A stretch of 32,840 nt of DNA from Candidatus Sulfobium mesophilum. Lineage in GTDB: Bacteria > Nitrospirota > Thermodesulfovibrionia > Thermodesulfovibrionales > UBA6898. The translations under genes and the position numbers were made by a program. Location: NCBI GenBank assembly GCA_900302705.1, contig OUUY01000068.1:1-32840 (forward strand), given 5' to 3'. Positions within the stretch are counted from its first letter, which is position 1; each line of letters begins with the position of its first letter. Under the pieces are notes generated by a model. The model made no database searches, was not told the DNA's origin, and saw only the letters and a program-made list of their open reading frames with translations. Of the stretch, positions 1 through 8,858 are shown one piece after another.

Positions 1-1
1 G

Positions 2-757
2 GGGTATGTCTCGAAAGACACGATGGAGCAGGCCGAGAGCGAAGCAAGGCGAGCAGAGGCGAACCTCCTTTCTGCAGAAGCGTCAGTAAAGGCGGCGCGT
101 TCCTCTGTTGAAAAGGCAAGAAGCGCTCTCCTCTATGCTGCGGAAGGTCCCAGCAGCGGCAAGACGGTTCATGTGTGTTCGCCTGTGGAGGGCCGCGTGC
201 TTAGACTTCAGCGGGAGAGCGAAGGGGTCGTGAGTTCAGGAGACCCATTGATTGATGTTGGAGACCCCAAAAATCTCGAGGTGAAGGTTGAGGTCCTTTC
301 GTCAGATGCTGTCAAACTGAAGCCAGGGACGCCTGTTTTTTTTGAACGCTGGGGTGGAGATTCGGCTCTCAGGGGAGAGGTTACCGTCATCGAGCCGGGC
401 GGATTTACTAAAGTGTCGAGCCTTGGCGTGGAAGAACAGCGGACGCTTGTCATAGCTGATATTACATCATTGCCTGAAGAGTGGCAAAGACTGGGTGACA
501 ACTACAGAGTCGATGCGAATTTCATCATTTGGCAGGGCAAAGACGTGCTCCAGATTCCTGCCGGAGCGCTCTTCAGAAAGGACGGCGACTGGGTGGTCTT
601 TGTATATAAAAACAAAAAGGCAGTGTTGCGCCGGATTCAGATTGGACACCGGAACGGGTTTACTGCTGAAGTGGTGTCAGGCCTCCTCCAGGGGGAAATG
701 GTTATCACACATCCCGACGAGTCGATCAAAGATGGGAGCCGGGTTAGACCCCGATAA
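2..757 (+). CDS. HlyD/RND-type periplasmic adaptor (membrane fusion protein), 3' part
   Basis: The reading frame is open from the left edge, so the true start lies outside the window. Visible are an Ala/Glu/Lys-rich coiled-coil hairpin (about the first 45 residues), a lipoyl/barrel-sandwich half (SPVEGRVLRLQRESEGVVSSGDPLIDVGD), a beta-barrel stretch (PGTPVFFERWGG through TLVIADI) and a membrane-proximal end (IPAGALFRKDGDWVVFVY). This order is typical of the adaptor subunits of RND pumps and ABC exporters, which bridge an inner-membrane transporter to an outer-membrane channel in the periplasm. The partner transporter is not in the window; the gene downstream on the same strand is unrelated. 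Family call is firm, substrate unknown. Confidence 0.85.
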   Translation, partial: GYVSKDTMEQAESEARRAEANLLSAEASVKAARSSVEKARSALLYAAEGPSSGKTVHVCSPVEGRVLRLQRESEGVVSSGDPLIDVGDPKNLEVKVEVLSSDAVKLKPGTPVFFERWGGDSALRGEVTVIEPGGFTKVSSLGVEEQRTLVIADITSLPEEWQRLGDNYRVDANFIIWQGKDVLQIPAGALFRKDGDWVVFVYKNKKAVLRRIQIGHRNGFTAEVVSGLLQGEMVITHPDESIKDGSRVRPR

Positions 758-1160
758 AGTTTGTAATTAGCAACTCAATTGTACACTGTCAAATCACCAG
801 CCGGTTGGTGAATTAGCCATGGACAGTAAGCTCTCCCTGGTAATGTATCGAATCATTGCAATTTTCTGTAGCCTTCTTCCTTTTCCCGCAAACCCTTTAC
901 GGATGCAATTTAGATATCCGCCGCTTTATCAATTGCAGTCAATCGAGAGAATTCGGTATAGAAATTGCTAGCTTAAACCATACACAGAATTCAGTTGAGC
1001 CGATAAAGCTGACTGAATGCAAACGATTTTCTTGAGAATGATACCGCGCTGCCGGAAGGGGTAAAATAACTTTTGGCAAGGCAATTTTTTTGTAGTAATG
1101 TTCGTACTGCGAGGGGGATTAGCAAACACTTAATTCAGCAGTATACAAATGGGGGAATCA
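758..1160. other. gene-poor spacer
   Basis: About 400 bases between the adaptor gene and the small gene at 1161 without a convincing reading frame. It contains a weak stem-loop near 796-811 (CACCA/TGGTG arms, no T-run, so a poor terminator) and a 7-bp inverted repeat ATTCAGT/ACTGAAT at 989-1018. I see no promoter good enough to call. Confidence 0.5.
989..1018. repeat. 7-bp inverted repeat with 16-nt spacer
   Basis: ATTCAGT at 989-995 and its exact reverse complement ACTGAAT at 1012-1018. It could be a stem-loop or an operator for the small gene downstream; the arms are short enough for chance. Confidence 0.3.
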
Positions 1161-1391
1161 ATGAAAGACAAGGCCACAGCTACATTGCGCCTCAAGGCTT
1201 CGGGGGAGGTCGTCGGCGAAATCGTGAATGAGCAGGGCAGGGTAGTTTCCTCAAAACGGTTCGGCTTAATGACAGAGGATGAATTCCGGAAAAACTTGCA
1301 ACATGTCGAGAAGGTGTTTTCGGATGCATCAAGTGATGTCATCGAACCACAGGATAGCAGACCGCCTTTCTGGCGGACAGCCACAACATAA
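1161..1391 (+). CDS. small hypothetical protein (76 aa)
   Basis: I do not recognise this protein. It is soluble, without signal peptide or membrane segment, and reads like a short two-part fold: a beta-rich N-terminal half (TATLRLKASGEVVGEIVNEQ) followed by a charged helical part (TEDEFRKNLQHVEKVFSD). The ATG at 1161 is chosen because GGGGG at 1151-1155 sits five bases in front of it; an in-frame ATG at 1149 has no ribosome-binding site. Codon use resembles neighbouring genes and no overlapping real gene competes with it. It stands alone between the adaptor gene and the convergent RNase J gene. Confidence 0.55.
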   Translation: MKDKATATLRLKASGEVVGEIVNEQGRVVSSKRFGLMTEDEFRKNLQHVEKVFSDASSDVIEPQDSRPPFWRTATT

Positions 1392-1601
1392 CCTGAGACG
1401 CCATTTGTTGCACGGGAGTCGGTCTGAAGCCGAACGTAGTAGTAGCGCTGCCATTTTGACGGTTGATGCGCTCAAATGTACGTCTCTTTTTGGGGCTTTC
1501 ATTGCAGCGGGGAATCACAACGCTCCGCCTCAGGAGTTGATTTTTGGATTTCCGTTTGTAATTGTCTCGAGGACAGACTGAGAAGAATCCAGAGCGGAGG
1601 G

Positions 1602-3293
1602 TTACACCTCGAAGATGATCGGCATGATCATCGGTTTTCTCTCCATGGTATTTCTGAGATATTTTTTTAAAACCGAACGAATCTTGGCCTGGATGAGCGA
1701 CTTGTCCGCGATGATCTCGCTATCAAGTTCTTTCATCGTGTTTACGACGAGTTCCTTGACGTCAGTTATCGTCTCCTGAGAGGCGTCTTCGAAAACGAAA
1801 CCCCGTGATATGATGTCCGGCCCTGAAACGATGTTTCCTGTGAGTTTCTCGATGCCTATGAGCACAAGAACGATGCCGTCATGAGCCAGTCGTCTGCGGT
1901 CTCTCAGCACCATATCCTCCACATCTCCGACGCCCTTGCCATCGACATAGATTCTTCCGGAAGTCACCTCGCCCCCTTTGGCAACAGAGCCTTCGGAAAT
2001 CTCCAGCACTTCACCGTCGTCCAGGATGAATATATTTGATTTAGGTATTCCTGTCTTTTCCGCGAGTCTCGCATGATAGATCTTATGACGAAACTCGCCG
2101 TGCACAGGCATGAAGTATTTGGGCTTCACCAGGTTGAGCATCAGTTTCAACTCCTCTTTTGAGGCGTGGCCCGAAACATGTATCTCAGATACCTTCTCAT
2201 AGATCACGTCCGCGCCGCGTCTGAACAGGTGGTTGATGATCCTGCCGATCGACTGTTCATTGCCCGGTATCATCTTGGCCGAAAGGATCACGATGTCGCC
2301 CTCTTTAACCTTTATCGACTTATGCTCGTCGGTGGCTATCCTCGAAAGGACGCTCATCGGTTCGCCCTGACTCCCGGTGGTGATGACCACGACCTCGTTG
2401 TCCGGAAAATTTTTAAGTTCGTCAAGCCTCATCCAGGTGTTCTGCGGTATCTTCAGATAACCGAGGTCAAGCGCAATCTGCGTATTGGCGATGACTGATT
2501 TCCCTGAGAGGACCACCTTCCTGCCGAACATCACGGCCACGTCTATCACCTGCTGTATCCTGTGTATGTTCGATGCGAAGGTCGCAATAATAATCCGGCC
2601 TTTGGCCGTGGCGAATATATCTTCGAAGGCCCTCCTCACCTCTTTTTCCGAAAAAGTGAAGCCGCCTTTTTCAGCGTTCGTGCTGTCGGACATCAGGAGG
2701 ACAGTTCCATTTTCTCCGTATTCGGAAAATTTATGGAAGTCCATGAGTTGACCGTCTACTGGCGTTGGGTCGAGTTTAAAATCGCCTGTATGCACGATCA
2801 AGCCAACAGGTGTCTTTATGCCGAAGCCGACTCCGTCGACTATGCTGTGGGTAACCCGTATGAACTCGACTTCAAAGACACCGAGGGTCACAACTTCCCT
2901 GGGCAAAACAGAGTTAAGCTCAATGTGTTCAAGATTATGTTCGCGAAGCTTCTCCCGTACGAGCCCGAGGGTCAGAGGGGTGCCGTAGACAGGCACATTC
3001 AGTTCCCTTAGCAGAAAGGGGAGGGCGCCTGTGTGGTCCTCATGTCCGTGGGAAAGGACTATGCCCCTTACCTTTTCCCTGTTTTCGAGTATATAGGTGA
3101 AGTCGGGTATTACGAAGTCAATCCCCAGCATGTCTTCTTCAGGGAACATGAGACCAGCATCTATGATGATCATGTCCTCACCGTACTCAAGCACGGTCAT
3201 GTTCATCCCTATTTCTTCAACCCCTCCGAGCGGGATAACCGAAAGCACGCTATTCACTGTCTTTTGCAAACCTCCATTATTTGGTCCGTTCAC
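1602..3293 (-). CDS. rnj: ribonuclease J
   Basis: A 563-residue beta-CASP metallo-beta-lactamase nuclease, the usual length for RNase J, which combines 5'-3' exonuclease and endonuclease activity in mRNA decay and rRNA processing in the cytoplasm. The zinc-binding motif HGHEDH is at residues 82-87, with further metal-ligand regions VTHS, HTGDFKLD and SDSTNAE. The beta-CASP part contains ATFASNIHRIQQ and SGHASKEEL, followed by the C-terminal domain ending in MIMPIIFEV. The start is GTG at 3293 behind GGAGGAGGC. It lies 83 bp downstream of argF on the same strand, so it may be co-transcribed with the arginine genes. Confidence 0.95.
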   Translation of the reverse strand: MNGPNNGGLQKTVNSVLSVIPLGGVEEIGMNMTVLEYGEDMIIIDAGLMFPEEDMLGIDFVIPDFTYILENREKVRGIVLSHGHEDHTGALPFLLRELNVPVYGTPLTLGLVREKLREHNLEHIELNSVLPREVVTLGVFEVEFIRVTHSIVDGVGFGIKTPVGLIVHTGDFKLDPTPVDGQLMDFHKFSEYGENGTVLLMSDSTNAEKGGFTFSEKEVRRAFEDIFATAKGRIIIATFASNIHRIQQVIDVAVMFGRKVVLSGKSVIANTQIALDLGYLKIPQNTWMRLDELKNFPDNEVVVITTGSQGEPMSVLSRIATDEHKSIKVKEGDIVILSAKMIPGNEQSIGRIINHLFRRGADVIYEKVSEIHVSGHASKEELKLMLNLVKPKYFMPVHGEFRHKIYHARLAEKTGIPKSNIFILDDGEVLEISEGSVAKGGEVTSGRIYVDGKGVGDVEDMVLRDRRRLAHDGIVLVLIGIEKLTGNIVSGPDIISRGFVFEDASQETITDVKELVVNTMKELDSEIIADKSLIQAKIRSVLKKYLRNTMERKPMIMPIIFEV

Positions 3294-3376
3294 GCCTCCT
3301 CCGTGCCCGAAAACTGCCTGCCGACCCCCGAACTATTGCTTGCTGAAAAGCGCGTCCACTCAGATCAGCATTCAAT

Positions 3377-4282
3377 TCATTTGATAAGCATTTCAAGCAG
3401 TGCCTTTTGGGCGTGTAGCCTGTTTTCAGCCTGGTCGAAGACAGCACTATGGTGACCGTCCATAACCTCATCGGTGATCTCTTCACCCCTGTGCGCAGGA
3501 AGACAGTGAAGGACAGTCACATCCTTCTTAGAACAGGACAGCAATCTGTCATTAATTTGATATTCCCTGAATCGTTCCTTCTTTTCCCTGGAATGCGCCT
3601 CCTGACCCATGCTTACCCAAACATCGGTATATATGACATCAGCCAGCCCTGCGGCCTCCTTGGGGTCGCGCAATACAATGATCTCGCTTCTGGCCGAAGA
3701 TGTAGCTTTCTCAAGTATGGCGGCATCAGGTTCGAAACCTTCCGGGCAGGCCACCCTAAGATTAAATCCCATCAGGGAGGCAGCCTCGATCATGGAATTA
3801 CAGACATTGTTCCCGTCGCCTATAAAAGCGACCTTAAGGCCCCTCAGTCTTCCCTTCCTTTCGATTATTGTCATCATGTCCGCCAGTATCTGGCAGGGGT
3901 GATGAAGGTCGCTCAGCCCATTGATTACAGGTATGGAAGAGTTCGCGGAAAACTGTTCGAGCGTCGAATGAGCAAAAGTTCTTATTACTATCCCGCTGAG
4001 ATACCGGGAGAGTGTCTTTGCCGTGTCGGACAGGGTTTCACCCCTTCCAAGCTGAAGTTCAGAGGGATTCATCGTGAGCGCCATGGCCCCCAGCTGGTAT
4101 ATGCCCACCTCGAAGGAGATACGGGTGCGCGTGGAAGGTTTCTCAAAAAGCAGACCGAGACTCCGGCCGATGAGCGGACATTTTCCGGAGTCTTTTCCTG
4201 CCTTCAGGTCTTTGGCGCGGGCAAGAAGACTTTCTGTTTCATCCGACGATAAGTCCCACAATGTAAGAAAGTCTCTTTTCAT
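3377..4282 (-). CDS. argF: ornithine carbamoyltransferase
   Basis: A 301-residue cytoplasmic enzyme that makes citrulline from ornithine and carbamoyl phosphate in arginine biosynthesis. The carbamoyl-phosphate motif STRTR is at residues 50-54, HPCQ at 128-131, and the ornithine/catalytic loop HCLPAHRGEEI lies near residue 260. Length is normal. The ATG at 4282 has GGAG five bases upstream. It begins 12 bp after argD ends and both are on the minus strand, which fits an argD-argF operon. No argG or argH follows; RNase J does. Confidence 0.95.
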   Translation of the reverse strand: MKRDFLTLWDLSSDETESLLARAKDLKAGKDSGKCPLIGRSLGLLFEKPSTRTRISFEVGIYQLGAMALTMNPSELQLGRGETLSDTAKTLSRYLSGIVIRTFAHSTLEQFSANSSIPVINGLSDLHHPCQILADMMTIIERKGRLRGLKVAFIGDGNNVCNSMIEAASLMGFNLRVACPEGFEPDAAILEKATSSARSEIIVLRDPKEAAGLADVIYTDVWVSMGQEAHSREKKERFREYQINDRLLSCSKKDVTVLHCLPAHRGEEITDEVMDGHHSAVFDQAENRLHAQKALLEMLIK

Positions 4283-4294
4283 CCGTTCTCCATG

Positions 4295-5491
4295 TTAGAT
4301 GTGATCGAGTGTCTGTTCCAAAACATCGATGAGATGGTCTATCTCTTTTTCAGTCACTATCAGAGGCGGCATAAACCTCAGAATATTGCCGGCTGTGCAG
4401 TTTATGAGAAGTCCTCTGTCCATGCAGGTTTTCACGATCGGTGCGCCATCGCGGATCAGTTCCATGCCTATCAAAAGACCCATTCCTCGCACATCAGCAA
4501 TGACGCTCGGGAATTCCTTCTTCATCTCTTCAAGCCGTTTTTTGAAGTACTTGCCCATCCTCCGGCACTGATCCAGTATAAAACCGTCTTCAATCAGCAC
4601 TTCCAGCGTGACAACAGCCGCTGCACAGACGAGCGGATTACCGCCGAAGGTGGAGGCATGTGTTCCGGGCTGAAACCCTGAGGCCACCTTGTCGGTTGCG
4701 AGCATAGCCCCTATCGGCACCCCGCCGCCAAGACCTTTCGCAAGGGTTACGATGTCAGGCTTAATGCCGAAGTGCTCATATGCGAAAAGTTTTCCGGTCC
4801 TGCCCATTCCTGTCTGGACCTCGTCGAGTATAAGCAAAATACCATGCCTGTCACAGACCTCTCTCAGGTCGCGCAGATAGTCAGGGTCAGGAATTTTTAC
4901 ACCGCCTTCTCCCTGTATCGGCTCCATCAGTACTGCACAGGTCTCTTTGGTTATGGCCCTGTCAACAGCGTCTATATCGTCGAAATCGACGTGTTTGAAG
5001 CCCGGAACGAGTGGCTCAAACCCTGCCTTGAATTTCGCCTGGCCGGTGGCTGATAAGGTGGCGATAGTCCTTCCGTGAAACGAATTGATGGCTGTTATGA
5101 TCTCAAACCTATTGACGCCGACATGCTCTCTGAAATATCTGCGAGCGAGTTTTATCGCGGCCTCATTTGCCTCGGCGCCAGAGTTGCAGAAGAAAGCCTT
5201 GTCCGCGAACGAGTTTTCAACGAGAAGCTTCGCAAGTTTAATCTGCGGCTCTATATGGTAATAATTGGATACATGTATCAGGCGCTGTGCCTGCTTCTGA
5301 ATCGCTACAACGACTTTGGGGTGGCAGTGGCCCAGACAGTTGACTGCGATACCACCGACAAAATCGAGGTACTCTTTGCCATCTGAACTCCAAACCTTCA
5401 TCCCGCGTCCCTTCCTGAGGACTATGGGAAACCTGTTGTAAGTATTCATCAGGTACTGGCTTGATTCTTCTAATAACTTCTTGGCATCCAT
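4295..5491 (-). CDS. argD: acetylornithine aminotransferase
   Basis: A 398-residue class-III PLP aminotransferase. ArgD transfers the amino group between glutamate and N-acetylglutamate semialdehyde in arginine synthesis, and often also acts in lysine synthesis. The phosphate-binding SGAEANE is at 104-110, the LDEVQTGMGRTGK block is near 222-234, and the PLP lysine is K252 in LAKGLGGGVPIG. It is the first gene of the minus-strand arg cluster. The ribosome-binding site is weak: GAGG lies about 14 bases before the ATG. A short inverted repeat (AATAC at 5503-5507, GTATT at 5516-5520) sits just upstream and could be part of an operator, but I cannot match it to a known ARG box. Confidence 0.93.
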   Translation of the reverse strand: MDAKKLLEESSQYLMNTYNRFPIVLRKGRGMKVWSSDGKEYLDFVGGIAVNCLGHCHPKVVVAIQKQAQRLIHVSNYYHIEPQIKLAKLLVENSFADKAFFCNSGAEANEAAIKLARRYFREHVGVNRFEIITAINSFHGRTIATLSATGQAKFKAGFEPLVPGFKHVDFDDIDAVDRAITKETCAVLMEPIQGEGGVKIPDPDYLRDLREVCDRHGILLILDEVQTGMGRTGKLFAYEHFGIKPDIVTLAKGLGGGVPIGAMLATDKVASGFQPGTHASTFGGNPLVCAAAVVTLEVLIEDGFILDQCRRMGKYFKKRLEEMKKEFPSVIADVRGMGLLIGMELIRDGAPIVKTCMDRGLLINCTAGNILRFMPPLIVTEKEIDHLIDVLEQTLDHI

Positions 5492-5704
5492 GCAGGAAAT
5501 AATACCTCAAAAAGTATTGAAAAATCAAGCGGATAGGGTTGTCAGAGATAATTTCAAACGAGTCCGTAACAACATTTCCCGTTTGGTTATATTCTCTCTG
5601 GAACGAAATGCATCGCTAATTCTGATCTGATGAAATCATTTGATCAATGCGGAGGAATGATTCATAAATATGGTAAATTATACGAAGGGAAGGATAATAC
5701 TGAT

Positions 5705-6487
5705 ATGAAAATAGCTGTTACAGGGAAGGGTGGAGTAGGAAAGACTACACTTGCAGCCGTGCTGAGTTTTCTATTTGCCTCTGAAGGGAAAAAGGTGATT
5801 GCTGTTGATGCCGACCCTGATGCGAACCTTGCATCAGCACTTGGCATCTCCAGGGAAGAGGCGTCAAAGATAAGGCCTATAGCAGATCTGGGAGAACTGA
5901 TAGAGGAGAGGACCGGATCAAAGCCCGGCAGCATGGGTGGTGTATTCAAACTTAATCCAAAGGTGGATGATCTTCCCGAGGGGTTCGGGCACAAAGTGGA
6001 CGGTATTACCCTCCTTGTCATGGGCAAGACTAAAGCTGCTGCCTCAGGATGCTACTGCCCGGAGAGCGTTTTCCTGAAGAGGCTGCTCAAACACCTGGTC
6101 GTCGAAAGAAATGAAGTCGTTATAGTCGACATGGAGGCAGGCATTGAGCATCTCACCAGAGGTACCGCAGGCGCTGTCGATGCCTTTATAGTTGTGGTAG
6201 AACCCGGTCAGCGATCTATTCAGACGGCCAGTGTGGTCAGGGCTATGGCCGGAGAACTTGGCGTTAGGAACGTATTTGTAGTTGCCAACAAGGTCCGCTC
6301 AGGCAAGGATGTAGAATTTGTCAAAAGAGGCATTGGCGATGTCGAACTGGCCGGACACATATCTTTCAGCGATCTGATTATGGAGGCCGACATCCAGGGG
6401 GTTTCTCCTTTCGGGCATTCGACTGCGACTGTGGAGGAGATAAGAGGTATTAAGTCGGCTGTCGAGAAGGCTCTGGAAGTGTCTTAA
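5705..6487 (+). CDS. cooC: CooC-type ATPase (nickel insertion/CODH maturation factor)
   Basis: A 260-residue MinD/SIMIBI-class P-loop ATPase. The deviant Walker A motif GKGGVGKTT is at residues 7-15, followed by VDADPDANLA, and the family-specific CxC motif is C116-Y-C118 in SGCYCPES. CooC proteins use ATP and the CxC pair to help insert nickel into carbon monoxide dehydrogenase (and the related AcsF into acetyl-CoA synthase). The frame stays open upstream to an ATG at 5630, but the ATG at 5705 gives the normal family N-terminus (MKIAVTGKGG), with AGGGAAGGA about 11 bases ahead. No CODH gene is adjacent. The next gene is a folate enzyme, which fits a one-carbon context. Confidence 0.88.
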   Translation: MKIAVTGKGGVGKTTLAAVLSFLFASEGKKVIAVDADPDANLASALGISREEASKIRPIADLGELIEERTGSKPGSMGGVFKLNPKVDDLPEGFGHKVDGITLLVMGKTKAAASGCYCPESVFLKRLLKHLVVERNEVVIVDMEAGIEHLTRGTAGAVDAFIVVVEPGQRSIQTASVVRAMAGELGVRNVFVVANKVRSGKDVEFVKRGIGDVELAGHISFSDLIMEADIQGVSPFGHSTATVEEIRGIKSAVEKALEVS

Positions 6488-6536
6488 CCCGCCATTTCTG
6501 CTGTGCTAGTGAACATGACAGAGTTTATTTGTTGCT

Positions 6537-7118
6537 ATGACCGATAAAAGTCTGCTGAGAATAGAACTGCTCAAAAAAAGAGATGCCATCCCACCTGAGG
6601 TCAGGAAGGCCAAAGACAGATTGATACTTGAACGACTACTGTCTCTGGACGAAATTAAGCATGCCGGGTCACTATTTTTCTTCGCTTCTTTCAGGTCAGA
6701 GGTCAATACTTTTGCGATGGTGGAACTATCGCTTAAGAATGGGAAACAGATAGTGTTACCGAAGGTGGACAGGGATAGACATGACCTGCTTCTTTACGAG
6801 GTGAAAGACGTCGAAGAGTTGATTCCTGGGTATATGGGCATCCCTGAGCCCTCAGTGCTTGCCGACGAAAGGATGGTCGAAATCAACAGTATCGATGTGG
6901 TGATTATACCGGGGGCCGGTTTTGATGCCAATGGCAACAGGATCGGTTATGGCGGGGGATATTACGACAGACTCCTTTCATCGCTGAGGCACGCGGTGCC
7001 GGTTATTGCCCCCGCGTATGAAGAGCAGATAGTCGGATCAGTTCCCTCTGAACCTCATGATATAAGGATCAATATGATAGTTACCGACCGTCGTCTGATA
7101 AGATGCGCCGGTAGCTGA
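6537..7118 (+). CDS. 5-formyltetrahydrofolate cyclo-ligase
   Basis: A 193-residue protein of the MTHFS/YgfA family, which converts 5-formyl-THF to 5,10-methenyl-THF using ATP in the cytoplasm. The diagnostic segment IPGAGFDANGNRIGYGGGYY is at about residues 122-141 and contains the substrate and metal loop; the N-terminal basic LKKRDAIPPEVR matches the family. Length is typical. It begins 49 bp after the cooC-like gene on the same strand, so both may be one transcript. The ATG at 6537 has no clear Shine-Dalgarno sequence, and no better in-frame start is visible. Confidence 0.92.
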   Translation: MTDKSLLRIELLKKRDAIPPEVRKAKDRLILERLLSLDEIKHAGSLFFFASFRSEVNTFAMVELSLKNGKQIVLPKVDRDRHDLLLYEVKDVEELIPGYMGIPEPSVLADERMVEINSIDVVIIPGAGFDANGNRIGYGGGYYDRLLSSLRHAVPVIAPAYEEQIVGSVPSEPHDIRINMIVTDRRLIRCAGS

Positions 7119-7188
7119 CCCTGGTGTGATGCTGCAGAGTTAAGTTGGTTAAGTCCGTTATGTTCCTGTCCGTCCCAAAGACCGGACC

Positions 7189-8817
7189 TTATCGCGCCCT
7201 GAGGATTGTCTCTACCGCCGTACTGTCCATCGGCCTGAATATGTAGAAGCCCTGCGCGTATTCGCCTTTCATATTACGGAATAATTCCATCTGCTCGGTC
7301 GTTTCTATTCCTTCCGCGATGACGTCCATGTTCAGCGCGCGTGCGAGGGCTATTATTACCTTTACTATCTCAGCGTTGTTTTTGTCGGAGGGCAGCGCCT
7401 CAATGAAGGACCGGTCGATTTTCAGTCCGCTGATCGGAAAGTGGCGCAGATAATTCAGCGCCGAATATCCGGTCCCGAAGTCGTCTATGTCAAAGCGTAT
7501 GTTGAGTTCCTGCAGCCGTTTAAGTGTGGCGGTGGCAATGTCGGGATGCTCTATTAGAGTGCTTTCGACTATCTCGAGTCTCAGCTTTGACGGCTCAAGA
7601 CCGGTCTCGCTAATAATCTTTTCGATCACTTCATAAAAATTGGGCTGGGAAAATACCTTGCCTGAAATGTTCACACTTACTGTCAGGTTCTCGTACCCAT
7701 GGAACTGCTCCTGCCATTGCCGCATCTGGCGGCATGCCTCGCGGACGACCCATTCGCCGATGGGGATTATCAGCCCGCTGTCTTCAGCCGCTTCCATGAA
7801 ATCAGGAGGGAGGATAAGGCCCCGCTCAGGATGCTGCCACCGCACCAGGGCTTCGAAGCCGATGATTTCGTTGCCCTCCATCTTTATGATCGGCTGATAA
7901 TAGAGGATGAATTCATTTCTTTCAACAGCCCTTCGCAGCTCTGTCTCAAGCCGGATCATCCTTGCCGTCTCTGCGTGCATTTCTGCATCGAATAAAACAT
8001 GACGCGCTCCGCCCCTGGCCTTGGCGTCATACATCGCGATATCGGCGTCGCGCAGGAATTCGTCCGTTTGCCCGTATTGGCCGGCATCACTGAGGACTAT
8101 ACCCACGCTGACGGTCACGAATATTTCGTGGCCCGCTATTGTGAAAGACGGTCTCATTTCTTCTGTGAGGCGCTCGGAAAGATGGTGTACTTGATTCATA
8201 TCCTTGACATCTTCCATTAGAATGGCGAACTCGTCGCCTCCAAACCTAGCGACGGTGTCGATGGCGCGCATGCTCTTTTTCAGCCTCTGCGAAAGCATGA
8301 CCAGAAGCTGATCCCCTATAAAATGCCCCAAACCGTCATTGATGACCTTGAACCGGTCGACGTCAAGGAAAAACACGGCAAATTTCTGGGCCGGGTTTCT
8401 TTTTCGGCGTTCCAAAGCGCTCTGAAGGTGGTCCATAAACAGCGCGCGATTAGGCAGGTTCGTCAGGGAATCATGGAATGCGCGACGAACTAATTGCTCC
8501 TCCATCTTTTTGCGCTCGGCATTTTCCCTTACAAGCAGCCCGTTGACTATTTCGAGATCGGCGGTCCGCTTCGCCAGCTCTTTTTGTGTAAGCAGGGTCC
8601 TTCCGAAAAGCCGTGCTCTTTCACTGATGAGATACCCGATTACTGTCAGCGCAAAAGGTCCCAGTAGCAATGCAGCTCGAAATTTAATGCCTGACTGCTC
8701 TGTCGAAAAAAAGAACCTGAGGAAATCGGCCCTGACCCCGCCGTTGTAAGCAGAATATATGTAGAGTACGAGAATAGCCCATGCGAGTAGGACGGTATAT
8801 GCCGCTGTTCTCGACAA
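7189..8817 (-). CDS. membrane GGDEF-EAL cyclic-di-GMP enzyme
   Basis: A 542-residue bifunctional-type protein. Two N-terminal membrane segments (about 7-24 and 47-64) are followed by a linker helix, a GGDEF domain (GGDEF at 193-197, with the RxxD inhibitory site R184-D187 five residues before it) and an EAL domain (EAL at 322-324, SVNIS, LEIVES, DDFGTG at 445-450, LKIDRSF, AEGIET). All residues normally needed for diguanylate cyclase and phosphodiesterase activity appear present, so it may make or degrade c-di-GMP; which dominates cannot be read from sequence. The start is uncertain. No ATG or GTG exists in frame: TTG at 8817 lacks a ribosome-binding site, while AGGAGG sits five bases before an in-frame ATA at 8847. 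Confidence 0.9.
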   Translation of the reverse strand: MSRTAAYTVLLAWAILVLYIYSAYNGGVRADFLRFFFSTEQSGIKFRAALLLGPFALTVIGYLISERARLFGRTLLTQKELAKRTADLEIVNGLLVRENAERKKMEEQLVRRAFHDSLTNLPNRALFMDHLQSALERRKRNPAQKFAVFFLDVDRFKVINDGLGHFIGDQLLVMLSQRLKKSMRAIDTVARFGGDEFAILMEDVKDMNQVHHLSERLTEEMRPSFTIAGHEIFVTVSVGIVLSDAGQYGQTDEFLRDADIAMYDAKARGGARHVLFDAEMHAETARMIRLETELRRAVERNEFILYYQPIIKMEGNEIIGFEALVRWQHPERGLILPPDFMEAAEDSGLIIPIGEWVVREACRQMRQWQEQFHGYENLTVSVNISGKVFSQPNFYEVIEKIISETGLEPSKLRLEIVESTLIEHPDIATATLKRLQELNIRFDIDDFGTGYSALNYLRHFPISGLKIDRSFIEALPSDKNNAEIVKVIIALARALNMDVIAEGIETTEQMELFRNMKGEYAQGFYIFRPMDSTAVETILRAR

Positions 8818-8852
8818 CAGCCTTTGCGTTGATTCGGTTGCCTGTATGGCCT

Positions 8853-8858
8853 CCTCCT
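8853..8858 (-). promoter_or_regulatory. strong ribosome-binding site placed before an in-frame ATA
   Basis: The minus strand reads AGGAGG at 8858-8853, five bases before ATA (8847-8845), which is in frame with the GGDEF-EAL gene and ten codons upstream of the TTG at 8817. The frame is closed by TAG further upstream and holds no ATG, GTG or TTG in between. Either initiation is at AUA, or an original ATG has been lost and translation now uses CTG/TTG downstream. Confidence 0.5.

Noticed and set aside
796-811. CACCA/TGGTG stem-loop after the adaptor gene as a terminator
   Set aside because: The stem is only five pairs and no T-run follows, so it is too weak to call.
1279-1581. 100-aa plus-strand frame covering 1279-1581
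   Set aside because: It overlaps the better-supported 76-aa gene in another frame and has Ser/Arg/His-rich, non-protein-like composition.
2166-3011. Long plus-strand frames opposite RNase J
   Set aside because: They are antisense to a firmly identified gene and have no family features.
3449-4252. 267-aa plus-strand frame opposite argF
   Set aside because: It is antisense to argF, whose motifs are unmistakable; length reflects the GC pattern of the real gene.
5670-5708. Twelve-codon frame overlapping the cooC start as a leader peptide
   Set aside because: Its ribosome-binding site is 14 bases away and the peptide is short; chance is the simplest reading.
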